Shown piece after piece: positions 52,192 to 64,000 of a stretch of 64,000 nucleotides of DNA. The position numbers were made by a program, and so were the translations under genes. Below the pieces are notes generated by a model that saw nothing but the letters and a program-made list of their open reading frames with translations, had not been told where the DNA came from and ran no database searches. Positions within the stretch are counted from its first letter, which is position 1; each line of letters starts with the position of its first letter. Source of the DNA: Andrena cerasifolii (taxonomy: Eukaryota > Arthropoda > Insecta > Hymenoptera > Andrenidae); contig NC_135122.1 of assembly GCF_050908995.1 (NCBI RefSeq), forward strand, positions 12,254,501 to 12,318,500. Direction: 5' to 3'.

Positions 52192-52678
52192 GGAGAACGG
52201 GGACAAACGTAACGGTGTCATGAAAGTAACACACCATCTGCGTCCTTCCACAAACATTTCCAAAACGTTTGCTTCATACAGTTACAAGTGTATAGTGTCT
52301 CTTTTATTGTCCTGAGTGACGCTGAGCAGTAACACGAATCGTATACCCTGGTCAAGCTGAACTTGTTATTTAGATCATTCAGGTAAGTTTCTCCTATTTT
52401 TTTTTTTTTTTAATATTCATACATAAACTATAGATATTAAATCAATTATTTACTAGAGCGTTCTTATATAATGTGTTTATAAGTTCCTGCATTTTGATTT
52501 TAACAAGTTTTGTATAGTTCGTATGTTATAACAGTTCTATTCTAAAAAACATGGCTGGGGACAAAAGTAACACGTCGCTACGAGGACGAAGGTAACATGT
52601 TACTTGGGCGAGCAAAATAGCATACAGGATTGTAGGCTAGGCGAAATGTAAAAAGTTCTGCTTTTGTCCCCGCTCTCC
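52192..52678 (-). mobile_element. TIR element copy B, downstream of Rx
   Basis: Same family as the 40720 element but in the opposite orientation. It starts GGAGAACGGGGACAAACGTA and ends with the reverse complement of GGAGAGCGGGGACAAAAG. The 180 bp next to one terminus differ from copy A at about 10 positions. The middle is shorter and more diverged than in copy A. No coding potential is seen. Confidence 0.8.
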
Positions 52679-55600
52679 CCTGCCCCGGCATCGCCAGTTC
52701 CCGTCCTGAGGACATGTTCCTGGGAAAAATCGCCCATGAAACAAGTCCCTGGGGTAAGGATCAGACTCCACCGTCGCCCTAAACCCAAAGAATTTGCCGC
52801 GCTGCTAACGTATCCATCGCTATGCGAAATAAAATTACCAATCTGTCGACACGGATCGAGCCTCTGATGAAATAAATAAATATCTAATTTACAGTCGAAA
52901 AACGGCGCATGTAATCCCGTGAATGAACATTCCGGGTCATCGAGCGGGATTAAACACAGGAATTTTCAAACTCGCGTAGCACGACGACGCCAAGTTTTTC
53001 TCTGCCGAGCATCGATCGAGCAGATATTTTTCATCCGCGCCCGTTCATTATAAATATAATCCACTTGTCCGCCGTTCACCGGCAATCAAACTCTGCATTT
53101 CCAGCGAATTTATCATTATAATACGACCAAACGGTAATCCGTTGAAAGCTCGACGCACACACGGGCACCCACACCCCGGGAAAACAATATATATTTTTTC
53201 CCTCCCATTTCAGCGGCCCCGCGAACAATCTAACGTTCCAATTTCGCCCGGGAACGTCATAAATCGGCCAGCGGCGTAATAAAAGGATAATAAAGTCGCG
53301 AATAACGTAGCGCGTCGACGCTTTAATTAAACAATTTCGCCAGATGGATGGCCGTTTGGTAATTGGAAAAAAATCCGCGGAACCGGTATCGAGGCATCGA
53401 AGGCCGACTTCCGGCTGGTTGGGTGACGGGCACAGGGGTTGGTCGGTAAGAGGGGGCGTCGTTTGGTAGGTGGCAAGTGAGGGTTGTGACGGACGGGCGG
53501 AGAGAGGTTGGGGGCAGGAGGGGGTGGACGGTGGAGAAGTTCCGAAATGAGTACCCGTGCAAATACGCCAGGATTGTTTCTGCCGCTAATTGCTCGGTTT
53601 TTTGCAGGGGCTCGGCCAACAATCGATTTGCATTTCAAAGGTAGCCCGGCATAAAAATAAAATGCGCCCCGTTAAAAGTTGACTGGCGGCGGCAGGGCTG
53701 GCTGTGTGCGCGCGGATACCGTGTATCTTCCCGATCGTACGTGCACCGACGCACACGGCTGGAACGGACGCTCGCGGGCGACAAATTGCATAAAACTCGT
53801 GCCCGGATTAAAGCCGTCGATGAAACAACGTCGATTCGCGCGCTTTTTCCACGGTACGGCCGATCATCCTTCCTGAATATAATGTTTTGAAAGTTAGGGG
53901 CGTCGCTGCCGCGACGTCTCATCCCGCTTCGAGTCACGGCCAATTAATCGGGTGAAAAATTTCCTTGGCGAAGGCTTATCTTATTATTGGTATTTATAAT
54001 AAATTCTCACGAAGGAGCATGGAAATTTTGCGCGGGTGTATTGAGTTAACCAGACGCGATTTTAACGAGTCGCGATACGGAGGGTTTACAGAGGAGATCG
54101 GCAGTGTGGGAACTGGAATCACAACCCCCGCAGAACGAATATTTCGTTTCCTGCGTCGCTGGCTGTCCCCCCGTGCAGCATTTGATTTTACGCAGCACGC
54201 ACGGGGGCGGTTTCCACGAACGTTAATTATCACTGACCACCTACAGTCCCATTACATTCCAATCGACCCCTTAATCAACGCATGATTGGTGTACTAATTG
54301 ATTGCTACTCCGTAATTATAACGGTGCACTGCCAGACACCGGTATCGAAACCTCCCAAGCATCGAGAAGTGGTCGCCTGAAATTGTGTACAATGGAGCCG
54401 GTTATTTGGTCAAAGCGTGGAATTTCTGCGGCAAATGTTTATTGCCCGCGCTATACACGAATGCGCGCTTTAATGTGGAAAATCGGACAGGGAAACGTGC
54501 CATCGGTCTTTACCAACATTGACAAACAATCTTTTGTGTACTTTTAAAGAATACAATTGCACCATTCTATAAACATTATTGCGAAGAGTGTTACAAATCG
54601 AGGAAGTTGACGGAAGAACGCTGTGTAGGAAGAGCAGCCCTCAACTTCTATCTTCTTGAAACACCCTTGGGACAAGTGGTGACGCGTAGCGGTTGGAACG
54701 TAAACGAGGGGGTTGCAACCCCCCGACGGATCGATACGAAACGTACCACCGCCGATAACATTTTATCGAAGCTAGGAAATGTAGAATCACTTCCTGGTCA
54801 ACGAAAGCCTCGACTGGTAAGAATGTTGTCGATAAAAGTAGCTAGATGTTTGCAGACGCGCCAGCGAAATCGCAGCCCCCGCTTTCTTCAATTTCTCGCC
54901 GTGTGTCTGCTTCATTCCGAAACGCGCTTCCGAACGAGGCATTCGCAAATTCGATTCGCAGAAGTTGCAGTTCGGTAAACGAAACAAGTCCCAAAACCCA
55001 TTAAAGCCATTAAAACGCATTAATCGCGGAGAATTCTGTGCCGCCGCATATTCATTATTACATCAAACGTCCGCGGCTCCAATTATTTCACATTATCCGC
55101 GTAGGAATTAATCCTATTGACACGCGGTGGCCTCTGATCCCACTCGTTAAAACGGTTCTAATGAAACGGCTGCCGCGCCCACCCCCCCGCCGCCATACGC
55201 ATCCGCCATAATCGCGCTGTTTACAATTAGTAACATTAATTCGACGTGATTTCTGGTACGCGTACGCGAGGGAAGGTGGGAGAGACCCGCGAATTTGTAT
55301 AGAATTTCATTAAGCCAACGGTTAGCCACTCATCGAACCGTAGAACGTAACCGGCGGTCGGATTTGTACCAATTATTAGAAAATGTATATATAAGCGGCT
55401 TTGCGCGATCCACGGCTCGGTTTGCGCAAATATTTGATGGCTCTCCATTGGACACCTCCGACCGTCCGAAAGCCTTGTAGGTATATCGCCGGCGCGAATA
55501 TTTCTATCTCGAATAAATTAAATCAACCCTGCACGGGATTTAATGGCAAACGTTACCAGCTCTATTTTCTAGTTTCCTTGCGTGATTTACGGGCTGGACA

Positions 55601-56935
55601 GAATACTGCTTTCATTAAATTAATTAAATTGACAGGCACGAGAGTTAAGCGACCTGTCGAAACGAAATCTGTAAGAGCAAGCAATCATCTTGGAGGAGGA
55701 TTCTATGCAGCCCGTGACAGTAACGCGGACGCTGTGCCGCTGGCGTGGCGAATTCATGATTTTTCGCGTCGAGTACCGACGCTTGAAACAAAAATGTCTG
55801 CCGAAAAAAAGGAAGGGAAATTGGGGAATATAGAAAAGCACGGGACCGGTCGGCAAAACGTGTCGCGTACAGGTCGTAGCTGCCTATGGAACGCGACGTC
55901 GGCGTTATTCGTTCTCCCTTCTTTCTCTCGGTCCGGTCGCGATCCTTCCGTCTCTGTCATCGTTCGACGCACAGAGACAGACACCCCCACGCGCGTTGCA
56001 CACGCCCGCGTACACAGAGAGGCTCGCAACGCGCGCGCATTTTTTTCTCTAATCTAATCTATCGACAATTTGACGGGCGAAAAACTCGCCGCCATTTTTG
56101 CAGCCCTCCTTCCTCCGCTTTCCGCCTCGTCCACCTACGCTACCCCTCCTCCTCCGCGCCCGAAGCCTGCACCCTTCAGCTGCCCCCTGGTGGCCTCTCC
56201 TACCACCCCCTCCCGCGTGGCGCGGCGTAAAGCTATTAAAATTCATAACCCCGGACATACGCCGAGGGGTTAAAACGCGTAGCGTTCTACGCGGACCCCG
56301 GGGGTAGAAGGTGGAGGTGGAGGCGTCGGCGGCGGAGGAGGTCGGTGAAAGGAGGTGGGGTGGCGGCCAGGTGGGTGGCGGGTCGGGTGGTCAGGGCTCA
56401 AAATGAAGTAACCGAATTTGCGGACTCGTGCTCCATGCCTGTAGCAAAACAAGAGACTCCGTTGCCCTGGCAAGCCGCCCGCGGCTGGATTTTGAATATG
56501 CATTGCTTCCCGGTGCACTGTCGCATCCATATACATGGGGACACGTCTTTGTGACCGTGTCCTATGACTGTAGTGTAGCCAGAGAGTTGAGGGAGTGCGA
56601 GCGAGAGAGGCACCCCGGCGGAGGGGGGTTGGTTATGTCCGGAGAACGGGCAGACAATAGGGCCCTATTGGATTATACCGACCTCTTTGGTCCGGCCGAG
56701 CGGTGCAAATCTCTATTAAAAACTTCGAATTGCAGGCTCCGGCCGTTTCGTCGCGATCCGCATCGAACGCGTCAAGTCGTGAGTTGTCAAGGTTTGCCCG
56801 TTCGAAGAAGTTCCTTGCTCGGAGGACGTCGGAGGAAGTTGACGCATATCTGTGCGCTAGAGGTTTCGTCGTGGGTTATCAGAGACCTTTCGTCCGCTCG
56901 GCTGATCGAAATATCGTCGGATTGATACCGTTGCT
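52679..56935. other. downstream intergenic DNA, no gene seen
   Basis: The 218-codon + strand frame at 55401-56057 has no recognisable domain, and overlapping frames on both strands are equally open, so I treat it as chance. No RNA gene is recognised. Confidence 0.55.
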
Positions 56936-57945
56936 CAGTGGGGAAATTTTGCGATTTTATGGCCAAAACTACAGAAGTGAAATTTTTTAATTTTACAAAT
57001 TTAATACAAATGTCAATTGAAGAACTATATCCATTTTCGTGGTCGAAACCTGAAAACTTATTTTTAATATATAAAATTCGGCACTCTTACGTTCTAATAT
57101 ATGAGAAACTAAATTATCCGAAAACCAGCACTTACAAAAATTACGAACAATAAAGATTTTTTTATTATTTACATTTATACAGTTTTTTCTTTGTTAGAAC
57201 ATGCCTCTGCTACAGTGCAGCAGGGCATAGCAGAAGGGTTATCGCTTCTGACGACAAACAAACATACATAATACAAAAAATCAAACAGAGGATCGAAGCT
57301 GAATAAAATCGTTTAAAAAAGAATAAAAAGGTTTGTAACGTATAACATGTGAACCAGTCTCGGTCACAGTTATGTCGTATGTTAGACAAGACACACTGGA
57401 TCGTGTTTAAAAAAATGCATATAATTACGAGATTAGCAACTATTAGCAATTAATAATTGCATTAATAAAATCAAAATAGTCCAACGTAAAATAGGAATGA
57501 AAATCATTGCAGGGTATTATGGGATTAATAACTATTTTATTTACTGAAAATTGTTTCTTATATGAAAAGGTTATTTGTAAAACACTACTTTAAAAATTAT
57601 TTTGAGGAGAAAAAGATATCTTAAAGATAATTATTTGGGGGATAAAAAGATATCTTACGCACCACCAGGAATTGAATCCATGCCTTGAAATTATTTTCAG
57701 ACGTTTGGATAACACAATATAAGTGTTTGAAGCAACTTGAGAATCTGGATTAATTCTTTGCGATCGGTCTAACCTCACATAAACATTTGCGAGTCTATAC
57801 GAGCTTTGTATTAAAACATTTAACAGTAAAATTGGTGGCATTTGATACTCATATTAGTTCTTCAATTGACGTTTGCATTTATTTTGTCGAATTGAAAAAT
57901 TTATTTTTGTGATTTTGGCCGTAAAATCGCGAAATTTCCCCACTG
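56936..57945. mobile_element. 1.0-kb element with TIRs of about 90 bp
   Basis: The termini CAGTGGGGAAATTTTGCGAT and onward (56936-56968) match the reverse complement of 57913-57945 with two differences in 33 bp. Inner arms match as well, with one difference in 21 bp ending at 57027 and starting at 57855. The interior is AT-rich, with no recognisable transposase. The flanks do not give a convincing target duplication. A CAGTG start resembles several cut-and-paste families, so no superfamily is assigned. Confidence 0.8.
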
Positions 57946-60900
57946 TGCGTTGGCGCTTACGAAACCCGCGAAACACCGTGAAAAACAAATGTGCGCATCA
58001 ATTGGAAATTTCAGGTAACGCCAGCCCTTCGAGCGGAGAGCAATTATCTCGTAATGGACTTAATCCCCCTGGATCATTGAAAGATACCTGGAAGATCGGC
58101 TTACGCTCGTTTCGCGCGTAGAATATTTATAACAGTCGCGGCCACGTTGCGTGCGCGGTTTAATTCGTTACGGAACGTTGGAAAATTCCGGGGCACCATC
58201 CCAGGGGGAGCGGCTTGACAATAGTAGCAGCGGCCTCATCAAGTAAAATCATCGTCACCAAAACTCGCAGATGGCTAAACGTAACGCGTCCAACCCTCCT
58301 TTCCCCGTGGTTCGGGGCTGGCCACCCCCGCGTCCTCCTCCACTGCTCCAATTCAGCCGCGTAATCTACTTTTCGTTTTGACCGTGAATGCCGTTAGCAC
58401 GTTATGAAACTCATTAATCTCGCAAATACTGCCCAACAATTTCGTCCGGCGTAAACGCGCCATTGAATTGCTTCCCGGCCTCGCTGATGGCGAAAATTCC
58501 GCCAGCCGCCTCCCTTTCTTTCCCGTCGATATCTCGTCGGCCGTCAATACGAGCGCCCGTAACACCGCGTTTCCATTTAAATGCTCGAAATCCCATGAAT
58601 CACCGCGGAATAAGGAAGAACGGGTAATTAAACGGTCGCGTTTCGCTCGTGGGTGGTCATCTCCGCTGACTGTACCAGTCGCGAGGTGATTGCGAGACAG
58701 TGATGGAAGTCAGGAGGTACGCCGAAGCTTGAAATCATTCGGCTGGGACCCGCGTTTAAGAAGGAATTACCCGTTAGAATGGGGTCCGCAGTGGCGTCCG
58801 ACTCAAGCACTGCGAGGATATCCCCTTGTGGAGAGACACCCGCGCAGCCAGGTAATGAACTCTTCAGGATCTCAGGAGGATTTTTCGTGAGTACCCCGCG
58901 GCCTGCAACCTCTTTTTCCTTGACACCTTGAATGGTGTTAGTTCTAACGCCTATAGATCAGCCCGGCCCAGGCCACTAAGACTGTTGTGGAGGGCCATCC
59001 GCCGCACCCCGGACACCCGAGTTTCGCAAATTCGGTTCATTTGCCGCATTGTACGCGGCTTAACAGAGAAATGAGACCCTCTCCAGAGTGGGAGAGGAAC
59101 GAGAGGAGATCGACTGAACGGCAGATAGACTGGAGAGAGAAATCGTGGCAAAGAAGGTTGAAGTTTACCGACGAGTGCCTTGCTGGCAAGCCGGGGGTGG
59201 ACCAGCCACCACTTGACACGCACCGTCTTCGTCCTGATGCACTTGTCTGCGATGCACATTACACACCCGACGCGACGCTCGTTGGACTGCCTTGCACCCG
59301 CGCTCGTTCGCGAAACCTGCAGCGTGACAACCTGAGCCGGGAGGATTGGTTAATGCGTCTTGATGTTTCCTCGATTCTTCCCAGTATGCGCGTGGCAGGT
59401 TGCAGACGATGAAGGCGTAAAGAGGAAGGAATCGAATCATCGGCGTTAGTCTGACAATATCAAAGTTACTGCTTCTAAACTTAAATGGAGAAACTGTATC
59501 TTATCTATTTTCCCTGATTATGACAGGAAGAGAAAGAAATAGAGGCTATACAATCGAGAAGCTTATACGCGCAGCTCTTTAATGGCGATAATTGAAGGAG
59601 GAAGATCGGGTCGAACGATTATCGATCGAACTGATTACAGACGTTCCCAAAGTGGAAGCGAATTATTCGCAGGTGACACGGTTATACTCGCCCCGCGACT
59701 CTGAAGTTCAGAAATTTATAGATAACACGATTAAAGCGCGCGTAAGATTAGAACTTTGCGAATTGGTCGCTTCGTATGACATACGGCAAAGTAATTGATT
59801 TACCATTACAGCCACGAGCGTTTTAACCGAATTACTCCGTATTTATAAATGGTTTCATCGATTCGAAGCGTTTCAGCTGCATTGTTCCATTTAACAACGA
59901 TTCCGTTTCGTTTTTTTTTTTTTCATATATAAATACATGGAATAACAAGCTTCAACGTGTTTAAATGCATTTCCCTTCTCTCTGTCGGACGAGAATCGCT
60001 GGTTTAAATATCTGATCGAAAGTACGAGCCATTACTTATCGCTGAGCAGGAAATGGTAATAACGATGATAAAACAATTTCGTACGCGCTGAGAAGAAAAA
60101 AGAAGGAATATATTTTTTCAGATGCAGCGAGCGAGCAATTACCGATCCTTATCGCGTGTACGCGGGTGCCGAGCGAAACGGGAAAACATCGCGTGCGATT
60201 TATAACGTATCGAATCGTAAAGCGCGTGATGAGCGATTTCTTCGTTTGCACCGCGTGAACGATATATTAATCATCCACGCGTTTCAACGAAAAGTTGATG
60301 GAATCATGGAATATTAATTATAATGCGGGCCCAATGGCGCACGTATCGATCCTGCCTAAACGCATTAAAATCCCTGCGATCTAGCTTTTCAGAATGTTAA
60401 TACAATAGGTGGAAAAATGTTGACGAGACTGTTCTAACAAGTTGACGGGTGCTCAAAGGCTTTCTTTAACAAACGTCTGCAAGCCCGCGATGTAAAGCTG
60501 AGGAGAGAAATATTGTGCTGCCCAAAATCCATAGAAGGAATAAAACCTATAGCAATTTCTCATCGATCATCTTCATTCATAAGTGAAAATGCCGAATTTA
60601 GTATTAAATCGAAGGTTCAATGCAATTAGCGAGCGGAATATGATTTAATGAGCCCGATTTCCATCGACGAGGGCACACGAGCGATCCCAATAGTGGCAAG
60701 GAACGCGACACCGTTCGGTCCGATCTAGTCATCAAAAATTACTACCTAAAAAATCCTCTAACGCCGGAGGAAAAAAGGAGAGAGCGAGCCTTGCCGAGCA
60801 GTTATTAGTTTTGCCAGCCGGAGAGCTTAAGTTTTAAGCCGGAAATCAATGCACCCGGTCGGACGGCTTTGTAAGCTTCCTCGTATGACGGTTTTAACGA

Positions 60901-63900
60901 GTGCCAGTCGCGTAAAAGTGACGAGGCGCCCTGGTCGACCAAAAAATCCTCAAACATCTTCCTTGGTCCCTGCCTGCGTGCCGGGCGCCCGATTTCTGTC
61001 ACGATATTCATTTTTCAATTAAATTGTCCGCCTCGATCTACTCGCGCTTCCGAGCGAGCTAGTCCTAATTAAGCTTGAAAACGGCACCTAAACTACCCTT
61101 GTCCAAGAAAAATCATTGGATCACAGCTTTTTCCGTTGCCACTGTAACTTCACTCCTGAAGTATCGTGTCACTCGCAGGTGAATTATTAAAATGAAATAT
61201 AAACTTCTAAGCTCGCTGGTGAAATTAAAGTGAACGAGCCGAAGCTCACGGCGGTGTGTATCGACGTGCGTCAGAGTTAATCACCGCTAACCAAGAAAGT
61301 CCTTAAGTACTTCTGGCCAGCCTCATCTTGGACCCCCCGGAGGTCTTGCTCGCTTTTCAATTAAGCGGCGCGCCGTGTTTAATTTCCACGAAAGATCCAC
61401 CTCCCGGCTGGAAACTGAATGGGATGCACCTTCCCCGTGGGGTATCGATCAAGCGAATGGGCGAGGATGGCTCTTTTCATCGGCGTCCTGATGACGAGGC
61501 TAATACGTAACTTGGTAATTTAATCAAGAATCGAGGTCCCGCGGGCCACGTCAAACAGCTCGCAGCCTCCCCGAACGGTGACAGATATATTAGCTACGAC
61601 TCAATAGACAGACGTCCGCGTTACATTATTCGACCGGTAGATCTCTACGACAAACACAACATCAATTTTTCCCATGCTTTCTCCCTCTAGCACGGCAGGG
61701 GTTCTCAGAACTGGCCACCGGGGGTAGTTCCTACCCTCGCTCACTCTCTCTCTCTATCCTCGTGACAACCGTATTTGCCCGGATCCTCCCTTTGGATAAA
61801 CGTGACGCATCCGTGAAGAAATCGTTGATTCTGTCAGGAATGTTTATCGAATTCTATTCGTTTCCTCGTTTCGCGAATAGAAGAGAGGTCTGTGAAGTCG
61901 CTTAGAAACGGGCTCGATGAAATTATTCAACGAGAAAGTGGTGCACCTGAAACAATAGCGGATCGTAAGTAGAAAGATCAATCATTAAGCATACATATGG
62001 AAGGTGTCGCTTTTTCAACTATTGGAATGGTTCTTAGTTTCTCTGATATAAATTGGATAGTCTGCGAAAGTTCCGAGGTGCTGGCCAAAGGCCCTTACTT
62101 GTAACATTACGATTCCAGGCTCGTTATTGAAGCTCTTTATGAAAGGTTAGGCGCGAAGCCTTTTCGCGTTTACAGAGAAACGAAGCGCGTGATAGGGCGT
62201 ATCGCGAGCACGGCCATCCGGCCGAGAATTTCGTAGAAGAATGAACCTGGGATTTACATGTGGCCGAGTATGCACCGGCGCGTACACGGGCCCAGATCCG
62301 CGGGTACGTGTGGACGTACGTACGTAAGTGAAAACAGGACGAAAATGGGAAGCGCTGAACTGGTATAAACAAGGGTCGCATGCAATATTAGGGGCATTAA
62401 GTCGCCATAAAGAGCGCATTAGGGGTGCGCCCGTGCCCTCGAGGGGTAGTTTAGCGTTTAATTGTCCCACCCCGTGTATCAAAGGTTTCGATTTCTGCTT
62501 GACTACGCGCGTTATAAATTCACGTACGCTCGTCGTTTCGCACGATTATACGCGATCCGCGTATTATTGCTGTATTACTTAAGATCGTTCGTTAAAATTC
62601 TAATAACAACGAAAGGATAATTGACAAATTAACTGCACTCTCTTTTTATCTCTATGCTAAGCTTTATTTGTTCTGTGCTCTCTCGCGACATGCACCATTC
62701 AATATAGCCACGGACCATTCAACGAAGCACCCAGAGTTAATTCCACCGTGAATCCCGAGTCGAGATCCAGCAATCCTCGAGTCCCACCCCCGCGAAAAAT
62801 CTGAAGAACCGCACCCCGTCAGCCCCGACGACCAAATATTCATCTTCCTTGCCGGCAATGGTCGGTTCACCAAGAAACCGATCCAACAGACGTCCGCTAA
62901 GCGAGGAACAACACGACCAGGCCGAGTTACTCGCGGGTATCTGCTCGGGCTTCGGCGATGACGGAACGACGACGTGGCCGTGCACCCTTTGACAAACCGT
63001 ATTTGCCCGCGTTCTACGCACACTGAAACTGGCTCATACCAGCAAAGACCTGCAGAGAAACAGGCTCGTACCGCGCACACACACGTGCAGACATTATATG
63101 TGAGGGGGTGCCCCGAAACGTATAAGAGGAACAGGCGAATACCCAAGTTGCTATTGAACCGATTTTGAGCAAATATCACTTGAAGCAGGTCGGGGAGATC
63201 CGCGATGCCGTAGTGACGGGGTAGTTGGTGGTTCCTGGAAGAGCCGAGGGAGGCTGGGGGACTGGGAACGGTGAAAAGGGGCTCGGAAGGGGGCGTGGGG
63301 CCGGGAGAGGAAGAGGGGGCGGTGGCGGCAAAGGGACCAAGAGGTAAGGGTGCGACGGGGGTGGAGGCAGAGACAGGAGCAGAGAGAGCTCACAAGCCCT
63401 TCGGCAAATTTCATAACCGAACTTGTCGTATTTGCCCAGATTATTTCAATATATTCGACTCAAGCCGGGAATCTGTTTGCGAGCGAGTGTATGCGTGAAT
63501 GGAACTTGCCGCGGTCGCCGCGTCCGCTATGTGCGGTACCGTCTATCTTCGCGCTATCCTGTGTTCGTCCTCGATGAAACGTTACGACGCGCCACGCACA
63601 CCACCGACCGCATAAGCGCGTGGTTGGTACAGCTTTTTAAGGAAATCCCCGTTGCGTCGACGCAACGCTGCCGAGGAGTGTGAAAACGCTACCGTCACCG
63701 CCACCCCCGCGTAGACCAAAGAGCTCCATTCCGCTTCGAGCGGAATTGTCGCGGTCGGGATCAACGAGGTCGGGTTATTATATTTGGCGATAGGGATTCG
63801 TATATTCCAACGATGCCGTGGAAAACTCAATAAAACGGTCTTCCGCGCGGGGAGACTCGCAGAAGACGTCTCTTTGCCCCGGCGTTACTTTTATCCAGCT

Positions 63901-64000
63901 TCTCTGTTCCACGGGCGCGTGCACGCGGCGCAAAGAGGCCAGGGTTCGAGCGAAGGCGACGTCCGCGCTCTAGTTTTGTTAGCGGAAGGATAGGTTCGAG
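57946..64000. other. downstream intergenic DNA, no gene seen
   Basis: Six kilobases without a recognisable exon, homeobox or RNA gene. A poly(T) run lies near 59911-59924. The frame at 62664-63179 (- strand, 171 codons) shows no domain I recognise. Confidence 0.55.

Noticed and set aside
55401..56057. 218-codon open frame on the + strand
   Set aside because: No recognisable domain or repeat, no splice-linked neighbours, and long frames also exist on the opposite strand; likely chance in CG-rich sequence.
57658..57690. tRNA T-arm-like word ATTCAATTCC on the - strand
   Set aside because: Stem bases do not pair and no cloverleaf can be built; it lies inside a transposon-like element.

Overview
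This is insect genomic DNA, most likely from a hymenopteran (bee, ant or wasp). The order-level call is inference, from the compact Rx protein and the insect-type repeats. The window holds one gene I can support: Rx, a retinal homeobox (rax/Rx) paired-class transcription factor on the + strand. Its coding sequence is split over five exons between 12822 and 46039. All splice phases match, the homeodomain is interrupted at the conserved position between residues 46 and 47, and the joined frame gives 282 residues. These carry an N-terminal octapeptide, a Q50 homeodomain and a C-terminal OAR motif.

Layout. 1-12.8 kb is upstream DNA with a decayed LINE 3' fragment (about 4967-5760, - strand), a TIR element (6477-7289), GA microsatellites, and the putative promoter and 5' UTR just before the start codon. 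Intron 1 (13.4 kb) holds a long CT tract and no recognisable gene. Exon 2 carries most of the homeobox. Intron 2 (18.1 kb) holds two TIR elements (40720-41355 and 42882-43687). Exons 3 to 5 lie within 1.3 kb, and intron 4 is mostly filled by another TIR element (45185-45701). A 3' UTR of about 2.3 kb probably ends near a poly(A) signal at 48361. From there to 64 kb the DNA is non-coding, with a 112-bp retrotransposon fragment flanked by a 13-bp target duplication (50746-50883), a second copy of the 40720 element in opposite orientation (52192-52678), and a 1-kb element with TIRs of about 90 bp (56936-57945).

A lone developmental regulator with huge introns and gene-poor flanks fits a long-range regulatory landscape. 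In many animals Rx sits beside homeobrain and orthopedia (the HRO cluster). I see no second homeobox here, so those neighbours, if linked, lie outside the window. No novel protein system was found. The less expected content is a set of small TIR elements, one family present as an inverted pair on either side of the Rx 3' exons, and one element inside intron 4.
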